A DNA stretch of 64,000 nucleotides from Prochlorococcus sp. AG-347-L17 (GCA_003278925.1 QCCN01000005.1:1-64000); one strand, 5' to 3'; shown: positions 15,926 through 25,023, counted from the first letter of the stretch. A program made the numbers and translations. The notes: generated from the letters alone by a model not told the origin.

Positions 15926-16870
15926 TTAATTTTTTGAATTCCGTAATTTATCTATTACCTTCCTAAATTTATAGGAATATTTCCAAATTCTCGATTTTTG
16001 AATTGAAAATAAAATCTTTTGAAGTTCAAGAGTGCTTTTGTTTAATTCCTCATTTTTAATTTTTAGTTCCTCATTTTTAATTTTTAGTTCCTCAATTTTA
16101 ATTTTCAATTCCTCATTAGCAGATCTAAACTTTTTTTTAAAACGCAAATGCGCGTGTAAAAAAGCAGCACTATTTATAGATGATGCTTTTTTTTTAATTT
16201 CATAATCAGTAAAAATCTCAGCAAAATTTTTATTTTCTAAATCAGACTGAGAAATTGAAACTTTTTCTTTTTTAAAATTTTTAGTCATCCATTTAACGAT
16301 ATCCTCTTTGGAGATGTTTAACTTCAATGTAATATCCTCTATAGAAGCAGCCCAAGTTTCACATATTTCTTTAACTCCAATCGAAGGAAAAGGAACTAAA
16401 GAAAATCTTATTCCTTTGATTAAACACTGATTGATAAGTGATAATGTTCCGCTACTAAGAAAATCAGTTTGATAAGAGGAATCTAAGGTGTAATGTAATC
16501 CTGCATTAACTTTACTAAAAGACATTGTTAGATCCTGCTTATCTTCAGAGTTATAAAAACTAGTATATATTTCATTAGTAAGACGACTAAAGGTGGCCAA
16601 ATAGGGGTCTCTTACTGGAATAATTAATAGTGAAATATTATTTTTATTAAACTCATTAGAATGAGCAATTTCATAAATGAAAGGGCTTTTAGCAACTCCT
16701 GAATCTTGAGAAAGTAAAAAATTGCATATTTGATCAACTTGAATCTCAATACCAGCATTAATTTCGGGGTCTATAAGGTCATCTGAGAGATTACAATTTA
16801 AGTCTTGAAAAAGTTTGGAGAATAGAGAAGTGCCACTTCTTCCCATCCCTCCAATTAATATTTTTACCAA
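15926..16870 (-). CDS. Sulfotransferase-like protein with C-terminal coiled coil
   Basis: The 314-residue product starts at TTG 16870 with VKILIGGMGRSGTSLFSKL, which fits the PAPS 5'-phosphosulfate-binding loop of sulfotransferases. A later IIPVRDPYLATFSRL carries the Arg/Ser of the 3'-phosphate-binding motif. The last 75 residues are a charged heptad-like coiled coil built from a repeated EELKIKN unit, encoded by 21-base DNA repeats. Sulfation of a surface glycan would fit the island, but the acceptor is unknown. Just outside it lies the tRNA-Ala gene, and a truncated copy of its start lies downstream, so this gene was part of a duplication or integration event. Confidence 0.7.
   Translation of the reverse strand: MVKILIGGMGRSGTSLFSKLFQDLNCNLSDDLIDPEINAGIEIQVDQICNFLLSQDSGVAKSPFIYEIAHSNEFNKNNISLLIIPVRDPYLATFSRLTNEIYTSFYNSEDKQDLTMSFSKVNAGLHYTLDSSYQTDFLSSGTLSLINQCLIKGIRFSLVPFPSIGVKEICETWAASIEDITLKLNISKEDIVKWMTKNFKKEKVSISQSDLENKNFAEIFTDYEIKKKASSINSAAFLHAHLRFKKKFRSANEELKIKIEELKIKNEELKIKNEELNKSTLELQKILFSIQKSRIWKYSYKFRKVIDKLRNSKN
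16046..16108. repeat. 21-base in-frame tandem repeat inside the sulfotransferase-like gene
   Basis: Units at 16046-16066 and 16067-16087 are identical, and 16088-16108 is a diverged third unit. They keep the reading frame and encode the EELKIKN heptad of the coiled coil. Length variation by slippage between strains is expected. Confidence 0.85.
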
Positions 16871-17161
16871 AATAATTCTTTAATTTTTTTACCAATATAG
16901 CAGTTCATTTTTATTTCGATTTTAAACATTATTCGCATTTAATATATCAAAATTCAAAAGAATCTAGATTCACCATACCTAGCTGAGCTTTGGCATAGCC
17001 TGTTAGAATAAAAAATAATATATCCCCTTTTACCTATTTGCAAGGGTACTTGTTACATCTTGCAGAGAGTCCATATTAATACATATTTAGACAATAAAAT
17101 TCATCTTGTATTCCTGTGTATTTTCGTTCAAACTAATTAGTATTACTACCGAAAATCCTGA

Positions 17162-17234
17162 TGGAGCCAAGCGGACTCGAACCGCTGACCCCCTGCATGC
17201 CATGCAGGTGCTCTACCAGCTGAGCTATGGCCCC
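17162..17234 (-). tRNA. tRNA-Ala(GGC)
   Basis: This is a 73-base cloverleaf on the minus strand. The acceptor GGGGCCA pairs with TGGCTCC (one G-T pair) and is followed by discriminator A. The D arm contains AGCTCAGCTGGTAGAGC and the T arm GGTTCGAGTCC. The anticodon stem CCTGC/GCAGG encloses ATGGCAT, giving anticodon GGC. CCA is not encoded. Its 3' end faces the glycan island, and a decayed second copy lies at 15761-15832. Confidence 0.95.
17166..17206. repeat. 41-base direct repeat (tRNA 3' half), putative attachment-site copy
   Basis: Identical to 15765-15805. It covers the 3' half of tRNA-Ala, the part normally used as an attachment site by tyrosine integrases. No integrase gene is visible between or near the two copies, so use as an att site is inferred. 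Confidence 0.6.
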
Positions 17235-17242
17235 ACTATCTA

Positions 17243-17272
17243 CAAATATATCAATTGAAACCTTGATATTTG
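17243..17272. terminator. Candidate hairpin between lexA and tRNA-Ala
   Basis: CAAATAT and ATATTTG arms with ATCAA/TTGAT inside enclose an 8-base loop, with one bulged base. It lies downstream of lexA and just before the tRNA gene on the same strand. There is no clear T-run, so it is a weak call. Confidence 0.35.
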
Positions 17273-17300
17273 TATTTTCAAAATATGAATTTATCTAAAA

Positions 17301-17918
17301 TTAAACTTTTCGCCAAACAGCTAATAATTTTCCTTGAAAAACGACTTCATCTTGATTTAACTCAATCGGTTCATAAGCCGGATTGGCTGCTTCAAGATAT
17401 ATTTTTCCTCCTTTCTTAACAAAATACTTTAAGGTAGTTCCTAAACCGGGAACCATTGCACTAACAATTGTTCCATTTCTAAGAGAGTATGAATCTGTTA
17501 TTGGCTCCATCAAAACCATATCTCCATCTGCAATACATGCGTTTATCATAGAATCTCCATTAACTGTAAGAGCGAAAACATTTTTCTTTTTTAAAACATC
17601 AGAAATATCTAAATTATCTTGAACATCAGAATAAGTTTCAATTAAACCCCCAGCTGCGACTGAACCCATAATTGGTACTCCTTCAATAATTTCTTCAACT
17701 ATTTGCATTGTTCTTGCTTTACCTTCTTGCCATGAGATGTAGCCCTTTTCTTGCAAATGTTTTAAACGACTTTGAATTGGAGCAGGAGATTTTAATCCCA
17801 TAGCTTGCATCATTTGCCGGATGGATGGACTATGTTGGAAGTCTTTCATATATTCCTTTATCCATCCATATAGCTCATTCTGAGCTTGAGTAAGATCATC
17901 CCCTGAAGAAGTTTCCAT
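17301..17918 (-). CDS. lexA: SOS repressor LexA
   Basis: The product has 205 residues, the normal LexA length. Residues 10-70 form the winged-helix DNA-binding domain (QAQNELYGWI to PSIRQMMQAMGL). The Ala89-Gly90 cleavage site lies in GSVAAGG. Ser123 in NGDSM and Lys164 in TTLKY form the self-cleavage dyad. RecA filaments trigger this cleavage and so derepress DNA-repair genes. A cyanobacterial-type LexA box lies 17-30 bases before the start, which implies autoregulation. The start is ATG at 17918. It is the first core gene beyond the island-bounding tRNA. Confidence 0.96.
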   Translation of the reverse strand: METSSGDDLTQAQNELYGWIKEYMKDFQHSPSIRQMMQAMGLKSPAPIQSRLKHLQEKGYISWQEGKARTMQIVEEIIEGVPIMGSVAAGGLIETYSDVQDNLDISDVLKKKNVFALTVNGDSMINACIADGDMVLMEPITDSYSLRNGTIVSAMVPGLGTTLKYFVKKGGKIYLEAANPAYEPIELNQDEVVFQGKLLAVWRKV

Positions 17919-17934
17919 AAAACAAATTTACACT

Positions 17935-17948
17935 AATACATTTGTACC
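17935..17948 (-). promoter_or_regulatory. LexA box in the lexA promoter
   Basis: The minus strand reads GGTACAAATGTATT. It matches the cyanobacterial SOS-box consensus RGTACNNNDGTWCB at 13 of 14 positions (the one mismatch is T for C near the end). It lies directly upstream of lexA, where autorepression is expected. The consensus is from published cyanobacterial LexA work, recalled from memory. Confidence 0.65.
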
Positions 17949-17975
17949 CTTTTATTAATTAGTTTGCAAGTATTC

Positions 17976-18902
17976 CTATTGGATAATACAAGATAAAAGA
18001 GCTTGTTGAGCATGCAATCTATTTTCCGCTTGATCAAAAATTCTACTTTTATGACTTTCAAATATTTCATCAGTTATCTCTTTGGACCTATACGCAGGAA
18101 GGCAATGAAGAATAATTGCATCTTTATCAGCCTTATTAACTAAATCACTGTCAATAGTGAAACCATTAAAAACTTTTTCTTTCTCATCCTTTTGATTTTC
18201 TTCACCCATAGATGACCAAACATCTGTATAGAGAACATTTGCCCCTAAAACAGCAGTATCGAGATCATTAGTAATTTTCAACATATTCTTATTTTTATAT
18301 ATTTCATATGCTTTATCGATCACCAAAGAATTAGGTTCATAACCTTTAGGACATGCAATCCTAACTTCTACTCCTAATAACGCCCCGCATAAAATAAGAG
18401 AATTTGCGACATTATTTCCGTCTCCAATAAATGTCAAAACAACATCTTTAAAATCAAGAAATTCCTCTTTAATAGTTAAAAAATCAGCTAAAGCCTGACA
18501 TGGATGTTCTAAATCTGTAAGAGCATTAATAACTGGCTTTGTAGACCATTTTGCATATTCTTCCAAATCTAAATGATCAAATGTTCTAATTGCGATAACA
18601 TCACAATATCTACTTAAAACTCTTGCAGTATCTTTAATTGGCTCACCTCTTCCTATTTGTGATGTTGAGGGATTTAGGTCAATCGTGGTTCCACCAAGTC
18701 TGTTCATTGCAACTTGAAAACTAACTCTTGTGCGTGTTGATGACTTATCAAAAATTAATCCTAAAACTTTATTACCAAGATCAATATTTAATTTTTTATT
18801 TTTAAAATTATTTGCAAGATCTAAAATATGTAAAACCTCATAAGTTGATAAATCCAAGCTCGATAGGAAATTATTTTTAGCAAGCTTATTTGGTTTTAGC
18901 AT
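17976..18902 (-). CDS. argF: Ornithine carbamoyltransferase
   Basis: The enzyme has 308 residues and makes citrulline from ornithine and carbamoyl phosphate in arginine synthesis. The carbamoyl-phosphate loop STRTR is at residues 55-59, with LEHPCQALAD in the middle and the ornithine-binding HCLPAYR near the end. Length and motif order are normal. It follows ftsH by 28 bases on the same strand and precedes lexA by 57 bases. It is one of two arginine genes in the window (argD is at 55490). Confidence 0.96.
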   Translation of the reverse strand: MLKPNKLAKNNFLSSLDLSTYEVLHILDLANNFKNKKLNIDLGNKVLGLIFDKSSTRTRVSFQVAMNRLGGTTIDLNPSTSQIGRGEPIKDTARVLSRYCDVIAIRTFDHLDLEEYAKWSTKPVINALTDLEHPCQALADFLTIKEEFLDFKDVVLTFIGDGNNVANSLILCGALLGVEVRIACPKGYEPNSLVIDKAYEIYKNKNMLKITNDLDTAVLGANVLYTDVWSSMGEENQKDEKEKVFNGFTIDSDLVNKADKDAIILHCLPAYRSKEITDEIFESHKSRIFDQAENRLHAQQALLSCIIQ

Positions 18903-18930
18903 GAATATTTTTAGTTAGATCAAAATTCTA

Positions 18931-20805
18931 CTATGCAGGCATTTTACTTTCTGCTAAGAGATTTTTAAGATCTTCGCCTTCAATAACTTCTTCTTGGAGG
19001 ATTTTCTGAGAAATTGACTCCAGAAGAGGTAAATTATTTCTCAAAATATTGAGTGCAGTTTCATGAGCATCATCAACTAAATCTCTAACTTCTTTGTCTA
19101 TTGCTTGAGCAGTAGCATCACTAACAGATCGCCTAGGATTATTACCATTTCCTAGAAACTGTCCACCACCTTGTTTATCGTAAGCAAGCGGACCAAGAAT
19201 ATCACTCATTCCAAATGTACCAACCATTTGTTCGGCTATGTCAGTTGCTCTTTGTAAATCATTTGAAGCTCCCGTAGTAATTTTTCCAAAAACTACCTCT
19301 TCAGCAGATCTTCCTCCAAGAAGTGTAGCTATTTGTCCTTTTAATTCTTCTTTTGAATTTAAGAATCTTTCTTCAGTTGGCAATTGAAGAGTATAACCAA
19401 GTGCACTCATACCCCTTGGTACAATTGAAATCTTTGCAACTTTTGAACCTCCTGGCATAAGATGACCAACAATTGCATGACCGACCTCATGGTATGCAAC
19501 TACTTTCTTTTCGTCAGCTTGCAACACACGACTTTTCTTTTCCAAACCAGCAACAACTCTCTCTATAGCTTCACTCAAATCCTGTTGTTCTACACTTTTT
19601 CTTTTGGCTCTGGCTGCAAGTAAAGCAGCTTCATTTACCATATTTGCTAAATCAGCCCCTGCAAAACCGCTTGTAGCTTGGGCAATAGAATCTAAATCTA
19701 TTGAATCAGCTAATTTAACTTTTTTTGTATAAATTTCTAGAATTGTCTTTCTCCCAGAAAGATCAGGTCTATCGACTAATACTTGCCTGTCGAATCTACC
19801 AGGTCTAAGTAAGGCAGCATCAAGAACCTCTGGTTGGTTTGTGGCGGCTAAAACTATAACTGGCTTATCAGTTGAGGCGAATCCATCCATCTCAGTAAGT
19901 AATTGATTAAGAGTTTGTTCTCTCTCGTCATTTCCACCAACAACTCCCATTGATCCTGAACGACTTTTACCAATAGCATCTAGTTCGTCGATAAAGATAA
20001 TACAAGGAGCTTTTTTCTTAGCTTGTTCAAATAAATCTCTTACTCTTGCAGCACCAGCACCAACAAAAAGCTCAACGAATTCAGAACCTGAAATAATGAA
20101 GAAAGGAACTTCTGCTTCGCCAGCGACAGCCTTTGAAAGAAGAGTTTTTCCTGTACCTGGAGGTCCAACAAGAAGTACACCCTTAGGTATTCGCGCTCCA
20201 ATATCAGTATATCTTTCTGGTTTTTTTAAAAAATCAACTATTTCTGTTAATTCATCCTTAGCTTCATCAACTCCAGCTACATCTTCGAATGTTACTTTTG
20301 ATTCATCATCTGGTACATATACTTTTGCTTTACTTTTAGTAAAACTTAGAGCCCCTTGAGCACCTCCGCCTCCCATACTTCTTCTAGCGAAAAATTGTAA
20401 GACAAGGATAAAAATCAAAGGAGGTACAACCCAACTCAGTATAGTTGAGAAGAAATTAGGTTTTTTGGGAGGAGCAGCAGCGAATTCCACCCCTTTACTT
20501 TCTAACCTTTGGGGCAGATCCATATCAAAAATTGGGGTTGTTGCTAACACTGAAGGGGCACCCTCTTCAGCTCCATTTAACTCATATCTGATTTGTTCTT
20601 GGGTAATATATGCCCTTTTTACCTCTCCATCATTAACTTGATCAATAAATAAGGAGTAAGGAACTCTAGGGATTTGCATATTTTGATTAGGGAAAAGGCT
20701 ACTAAATAAAAGTAGTGCTCCAACTCCTATCAAAATGATATTTACAATTCCAAATCTTCTATTAGGTTGATTATCGTCTTGTCTTATTGGCATAATTGTG
20801 GGCAA
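18931..20805 (-). CDS. ftsH: ATP-dependent zinc metalloprotease FtsH
   Basis: The protein has 624 residues. Two transmembrane segments lie at about 19-37 and 121-141 with a lumenal/periplasmic domain between them. The AAA module follows, with Walker A GPPGTGKT at 214-221, [11 protein letters not shown] as Walker B and the SRH region ([19 protein letters not shown]). The zinc-binding HEVGH is near residue 446. FtsH hexamers extract and degrade membrane proteins; in cyanobacteria this includes damaged photosystem II D1. The 101-base leader carries a nested palindrome (20858-20891) that may be regulatory. Confidence 0.97.
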   Translation of the reverse strand: MPTIMPIRQDDNQPNRRFGIVNIILIGVGALLLFSSLFPNQNMQIPRVPYSLFIDQVNDGEVKRAYITQEQIRYELNGAEEGAPSVLATTPIFDMDLPQRLESKGVEFAAAPPKKPNFFSTILSWVVPPLIFILVLQFFARRSMGGGGAQGALSFTKSKAKVYVPDDESKVTFEDVAGVDEAKDELTEIVDFLKKPERYTDIGARIPKGVLLVGPPGTGKTLLSKAVAGEAEVPFFIISGSEFVELFVGAGAARVRDLFEQAKKKAPCIIFIDELDAIGKSRSGSMGVVGGNDEREQTLNQLLTEMDGFASTDKPVIVLAATNQPEVLDAALLRPGRFDRQVLVDRPDLSGRKTILEIYTKKVKLADSIDLDSIAQATSGFAGADLANMVNEAALLAARAKRKSVEQQDLSEAIERVVAGLEKKSRVLQADEKKVVAYHEVGHAIVGHLMPGGSKVAKISIVPRGMSALGYTLQLPTEERFLNSKEELKGQIATLLGGRSAEEVVFGKITTGASNDLQRATDIAEQMVGTFGMSDILGPLAYDKQGGGQFLGNGNNPRRSVSDATAQAIDKEVRDLVDDAHETALNILRNNLPLLESISQKILQEEVIEGEDLKNLLAESKMPA

Positions 20806-20857
20806 ATTTGAACTTATTATAAACTAAACCAACAGTTTCCGTATCTGTATTGTTTTT

Positions 20858-20891
20858 TTTGGGTAAGAACCGTACGGTACTTTAACCCAAA
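20858..20891. promoter_or_regulatory. Nested palindrome upstream of ftsH
   Basis: Outer arms TTTGGGT (20858-20864) and ACCCAAA (20885-20891) are perfectly complementary. Between them lies the 10-base palindrome ACCGTACGGT at 20869-20878. This lies about 55-85 bases before the ftsH start and just after the ribD stop. On the coding strand it is followed by A's, not T's, so it does not look like a ribD terminator. An operator or an RNA element are the remaining options. Confidence 0.5.
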
Positions 20892-20906
20892 TAAATATCT
20901 TAAAAA

Positions 20907-22007
20907 TTAATTTTTGAATAAACTCTTAACGCATATATCATCACCAATCAAACTAAGCTGAGATTCGCTTAATTTAATAATTTCATGCATTTCTCCAAAC
21001 TCAAAATCCCCAAGGGGATTCATACTATTTTCTCCGCCTAAAATTTTTGGAGCAATAAAAGTTACTATTTCTTGAATACAATTAGATTTAATAGCGGCAG
21101 TAGCCAATCGAGGACCACATTCCCACAAAACATTATTACATCCCCTTTTAGCAAGTATTTTTGAAATTAACTCTGGATTATCTGATGATACCTTTTCAAC
21201 TTCAACAAATTTTGGAATCCTAGTTAGGTAGTTTTCATTTGCTGTTGAAGAATCATAAATAACTAATGTTTTTGCCTTATTACAATCCCAAAGATTAGTT
21301 TTTGTTGGCAAGTCTAAACTTTTTGTAAACACAACCCGCAAAGGCTCAGGATTTTTTAAACCTCTAGTAGTTAAGAGGGGATTATCTCTTCTTAATGTGT
21401 TTCCACCAATGATTATTGCATCAAATTCTGCTCTAAAAGAGTGTACTAATGCCCTTGATTCTTCATTGGTAATCCATTTACTTTTTCCATTTTTTAAAGC
21501 TATTCTTCCATCAATACTCATTGCCCATTTAAAAACACCAAATGCCTTTTTAGTAATATTCCTATGAATGAAAGCCTTATTTAAATCTAAGGATTCCTTT
21601 TTGCATAATCCTAAGTGCACTTGTATTCCAGCTTCTTCTAGCAGCTTAATACCTTTACCAGCGACTCTTACATCAGGGTCTTCAATAGATATATAAGCCC
21701 TTTTTATCCCAGAGGATATCACCTTATCTACACATGGAGGTGTTTTACCCTGGTGGCAACAAGGTTCAAGATTTACATAAATTGACCCACCTTTAGCATC
21801 TTTTTTTAAATTATTAAAAGCCATTGCCTCAGCATGAGGCATCCCTGCCTTGAAATGAAACCCTTCTGAAATAAGCTTTCCATTCTTATCAAGTATAACT
21901 GCTCCCACCCTTGGGTTTGGACTCGTTGTATTTTTACCTAAAGAAGCCAAAAAAATTGCTCTTTTCATCCATTTTGTATGGCTTACATTTTTTTCAGTCA
22001 TCTCCAA
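20907..22007 (-). CDS. ribD: Bifunctional riboflavin-specific deaminase/reductase RibD
   Basis: The 366-residue protein has two domains. The N-terminal deaminase carries zinc ligands in PHAEAMA and EPCCHQGKTPPC. The C-terminal reductase begins near residue 155 (FKWAMSIDGRIA, IIIGGNTLRRDNPLLTTR) and binds NADPH. It catalyses the two steps from the GTP-derived pyrimidine to 5-amino-6-ribitylamino-uracil phosphate. ribF (27561) is the other riboflavin gene here. The gene starts 9 bases after the stop of the DUF3122 gene. Two N-terminal Met codons, at residues 1 and 3, are possible starts. Confidence 0.95.
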   Translation of the reverse strand: MEMTEKNVSHTKWMKRAIFLASLGKNTTSPNPRVGAVILDKNGKLISEGFHFKAGMPHAEAMAFNNLKKDAKGGSIYVNLEPCCHQGKTPPCVDKVISSGIKRAYISIEDPDVRVAGKGIKLLEEAGIQVHLGLCKKESLDLNKAFIHRNITKKAFGVFKWAMSIDGRIALKNGKSKWITNEESRALVHSFRAEFDAIIIGGNTLRRDNPLLTTRGLKNPEPLRVVFTKSLDLPTKTNLWDCNKAKTLVIYDSSTANENYLTRIPKFVEVEKVSSDNPELISKILAKRGCNNVLWECGPRLATAAIKSNCIQEIVTFIAPKILGGENSMNPLGDFEFGEMHEIIKLSESQLSLIGDDICVKSLFKN

Positions 22008-22016
22008 AAATCAAAT

Positions 22017-22517
22017 TCAGTTTATTGATCTCCACTCTTTAACAACAAAAGGAGGAACAGGTAACTCAGAAAAAACTCCCGACAAAGATAATCTTAATGG
22101 TCTATTTTTATCTAAATTTTTAATCAATTCATCAAGATCGAATTCTGCTGCAGCTTGTCTTCCATCATTTGCTAATTCAACATTAAGTAATGTTTTATCA
22201 TCTAAAAGCCACTGTTTTCTACCTGATTCAACCCTCAAGTCAGTGGGATGATCAATCCTAAGATTTCCTGGATATCCTATTATTCTCAAGACCAATTTAT
22301 CTTCAAAAAGAGGAGATTTATAAGCTACTAATTGCCAAGTTTCAAAGTCTAAATCCCTTAAGAACTCACTGCTGGCATTCATTAATTCCCCATTTATTTC
22401 TGTTTCTGCAACTTCTGCGGATACTGTTAATGGGGTAAAAATAAAGGAGAGTAGTAATAGTAAAGGTAATATTTTTTTAAAAAAAATATTTTTATTTGAT
22501 TTTGTAATTTTCTTCAT
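22017..22517 (-). CDS. DUF3122-type secreted protein
   Basis: The product has 166 residues. Residues 15-34 form a signal peptide (KKILPLLLLLSFIFTPLTVSA), so the mature protein is probably lumenal or periplasmic. The body (DFETWQLVAYKSP, LVLRIIGYPGNLRIDHPT, LRVESGRKQWLLDD) matches what I recall of DUF3122, a family restricted to cyanobacteria with no known function. It overlaps the preceding small gene by 26 bases and is followed by ribD after 9 bases, so it is probably co-transcribed with both. Confidence 0.8.
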   Translation of the reverse strand: MKKITKSNKNIFFKKILPLLLLLSFIFTPLTVSAEVAETEINGELMNASSEFLRDLDFETWQLVAYKSPLFEDKLVLRIIGYPGNLRIDHPTDLRVESGRKQWLLDDKTLLNVELANDGRQAAAEFDLDELIKNLDKNRPLRLSLSGVFSELPVPPFVVKEWRSIN

Positions 22518-22797
22518 TTTCAGAATCCATCAGGGCGTCAAGAGTAACAGCTGTTCTTACAATAACTTGATATCTCTTGATTATTTTACGATTTTTTTCT
22601 ATAACTCGAGATAAATTCAAAGTGTCTTTTTCAGAATAGCTAGATGTTAAATCGTTAGAATCTTCTTCAATAAACTCAAATTCACTATCTTTATTTATTA
22701 GAGTTAATAATAAATCATGTAATCTCTTTCTTCTTTCAGACAATTGATTTATTATGAGAGCTCGAACAATCATAAGATAATTTAATAAAACATTCAA
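22492..22797 (-). CDS. Small conserved-looking hypothetical protein
   Basis: The product is about 101 residues, highly charged after the first 20, with predicted helices (QLSERRKRLHDLLLTLI, NRKIIKRYQVIVRTAVTLDAL). No family is recognised. An internal ATG at 22773 (MIVRALIINQ) is as good a start as the first one. It overlaps the DUF3122 gene by 26 bases, and it faces away from cobL with 29 bases between the starts. Confidence 0.7.
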   Translation of the reverse strand: MNVLLNYLMIVRALIINQLSERRKRLHDLLLTLINKDSEFEFIEEDSNDLTSSYSEKDTLNLSRVIEKNRKIIKRYQVIVRTAVTLDALMDSENEENYKIK

Positions 22798-22826
22798 ATA
22801 GATAAGTTTCTTTTAATTAAATATTC

Positions 22827-24101
22827 ATGACTGAAAAAAAAAGAAAAATTCATGTAGTAGGAATAAATTCTTATAAATTTGAGGATCTATCTTTCAAATT
22901 ACAAAATCTATTTCAAGAGACAGTTTCTATTGCAGTTCCAAATTCATATTTTGAAGAAATAAAATCATGGAGCGAAACTGGTTTAGAAAAAAAGAAATTA
23001 TTTTTTTCGAGCAAAAGTAATAAAGAACTTGTTAACTGGCTTAGATCACAAAAAACTGATGTTATTTTAGTTTCGAGAGGAGATCCACTTTGGTTTGGCA
23101 TTGGGAGAATACTACTAGAAAATTTTTCAAAAGATGAATTAAGTTTCTACCCTTCAAATACCTGCATTCAATTAGCATTTAGTAAGTTAAAGATCCCATG
23201 GCAGGATACTGTTAATGTGAGTATTCACGGCAGAGATTCAAATCGGTTAGTAGAGGCTCTTAAAACAAGGCCTTCAAGTTTGGCTGTTATTACAGATTCA
23301 AATAACAAAAGTTTAGAAATAATAAAAAAAAACTTATCAGAATTAAATCTTATTGAATTCTATGATTTTTGGCTCTGTGAAGAGATTGGCTTCGAGAATG
23401 AAAAGATAAGAAAATTAAATCTTAAAGAGTCATTACCAACTGATATATCAAGTTTGAACATTATTGTTCTTAATAAAATAAAGAAAAATTACTCAAATCA
23501 TAATCTCCCTCTTTTCGGAATCAGTGACCATATTTTTAAGACTTTTGATGATAGACCTAATTTATTAACTAAAAGGGAGGTTCGCGTTCAGATATTAGCT
23601 GCTTTAGAGCTCCCAAGAAATGGTGTCATCTGGGATATAGGAGCAGGTTGTGGGTCAATTGGTTTAGAGGCACTAAAGTTAAGGCCTAATTTGGATTTGT
23701 TTTGCATCGATAAGAGGATTGGCTCAAAAGAATTAATACTAGAAAACTCGAAGAGGCTTGACGTCAAACCAAAATTTATTTTTGAGGAAGACATAAATTA
23801 CACCTTGAATATGAATAATTTAAGTTCTCTTGAAAAACCTAATAGACTAATAATTGGAGGATGTGATAAAAAAACTAAACTCCAGATTATTAATAAACTA
23901 GCTCAAGATATGGATATTGGAGACATTATCGTTATCCCAATAATTAATATTCAAACTATTAAAGAATTGAAAGAGGAATTAGAAGATAAAAATTTCAAAA
24001 CAAATTTAAATTTAATTCAGACCTATAAAAGCTTAAGTATTGCTGAGGGAATAAGACTAGAACCAAATAATCCTGTTTTTCTATTAAAAGGGAAAAAATA
24101 A
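22827..24101 (+). CDS. cobL: Precorrin-6Y C5,15-methyltransferase (CbiE-CbiT fusion, CobL)
   Basis: The product has 424 residues. The N-terminal half is the SAM-dependent CbiE methylase, with VISRGDPLWFGIGR as the Gly-rich loop. The C-terminal half is the CbiT decarboxylating methylase, with GVIWDIGAGCGSIGLEAL as its SAM motif I. The fused enzyme methylates C5 and C15 of the corrin ring and removes the acetate side chain at C12 in cobalamin synthesis. It stands alone on the plus strand, divergent from the small-hypothetical/DUF3122/ribD block. No cobalamin riboswitch is visible upstream. Confidence 0.93.
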   Translation: MTEKKRKIHVVGINSYKFEDLSFKLQNLFQETVSIAVPNSYFEEIKSWSETGLEKKKLFFSSKSNKELVNWLRSQKTDVILVSRGDPLWFGIGRILLENFSKDELSFYPSNTCIQLAFSKLKIPWQDTVNVSIHGRDSNRLVEALKTRPSSLAVITDSNNKSLEIIKKNLSELNLIEFYDFWLCEEIGFENEKIRKLNLKESLPTDISSLNIIVLNKIKKNYSNHNLPLFGISDHIFKTFDDRPNLLTKREVRVQILAALELPRNGVIWDIGAGCGSIGLEALKLRPNLDLFCIDKRIGSKELILENSKRLDVKPKFIFEEDINYTLNMNNLSSLEKPNRLIIGGCDKKTKLQIINKLAQDMDIGDIIVIPIINIQTIKELKEELEDKNFKTNLNLIQTYKSLSIAEGIRLEPNNPVFLLKGKK

Positions 24102-24114
24102 ATTTAAGTAATTG

Positions 24115-25023
24115 TTATTTATCAGGTTTAGCCACATGGGGTAAACCCCAACCTAGTTTATTTCTTAAAACTTGGAAAAATTCGTGATCTTCAAGTCTAA
24201 TAAATTTTACTGAGTGTTTACTTTTTCTTATTAAAACCCTATCTTCAGGCCAAACATAACAACCAGCATTGCCATCAACAACCATTACTAACCTTTCAGG
24301 AGTTGCAGGAAAAACAGTTACTGGCTCTGAATCATTAAAAACCAATGCCCTAGATGCCAATGAATGTGGAGCAATTGGAGTTAATTGCACGACTGGACAA
24401 TCAGGTGTGATAACTGGTCCTCCAGCACTTAGAGAATAGGCGGTAGAACCAGTTGGAGTAGATAAAATTACTCCATCAGCTGAAATATCCACAGGAGCAT
24501 GTCGACCTATAGAAATTTCAAAGTGACACATACTTGTTAGAGGTTCTCTATGAAGAGCCATCTCATTAAGGCAAAGAGACTCCCATCTCCTCTGATCATT
24601 CCTCATTACACTAATGATAAAGCAAGTTCTTTCTTCTATATCCCAATTTCCAGCAATTATTTTATCTATAGCCTCATCTAGGTTAGATAAGTAAGCTTCC
24701 GCAAGAAATCCTAAATGACCAGTATTTATTGTAAGAATTGGAATTTTAGCGGGTGCCGTTTGCCTTGCAGCAGAAAGTACAGTCCCATCTCCGCCAAGAA
24801 CAATTGCAAATTCCAATGATGAATCAAACCCCTCAGGGACACAATTCGTATATCCCAAAGGACGAACATGTTGATCAGGATTTGCGAAACCAACCATCCC
24901 TCCAGAGCTACTAACTCTTACAACTTCAAAATTAGATTTTTCTAATTTTTTTTGAACAGAAGTTGCAGTTTGAACAGCTAGTTCCTTTCCATCATTAACG
25001 ATTAGTCCTGCTTTACGTAGCAA
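24115..25023 (-). CDS. nadK: NAD kinase
   Basis: The protein has 302 residues. GGDGTVL near residue 79 is the catalytic and diphosphate-binding motif, followed by [11 protein letters not shown], and [15 protein letters not shown] is the second conserved block. It phosphorylates NAD to NADP using ATP, which supplies photosynthetic NADP. Cyanobacteria often carry two NAD kinases; only one lies in this window. It faces cobL tail to tail with a 13-base gap. Confidence 0.95.
   Translation of the reverse strand: MLRKAGLIVNDGKELAVQTATSVQKKLEKSNFEVVRVSSSGGMVGFANPDQHVRPLGYTNCVPEGFDSSLEFAIVLGGDGTVLSAARQTAPAKIPILTINTGHLGFLAEAYLSNLDEAIDKIIAGNWDIEERTCFIISVMRNDQRRWESLCLNEMALHREPLTSMCHFEISIGRHAPVDISADGVILSTPTGSTAYSLSAGGPVITPDCPVVQLTPIAPHSLASRALVFNDSEPVTVFPATPERLVMVVDGNAGCYVWPEDRVLIRKSKHSVKFIRLEDHEFFQVLRNKLGWGLPHVAKPDK

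Noticed and set aside
16046-16117. Short regular repeats resembling a CRISPR array
   Set aside because: The units are adjacent without spacers, in frame, and encode coiled-coil heptads.
1-17200. Integrase, transposase or phage genes in the island
   Set aside because: I looked for these in all listed frames and found none. The island's mobility is inferred only from the tRNA repeat.
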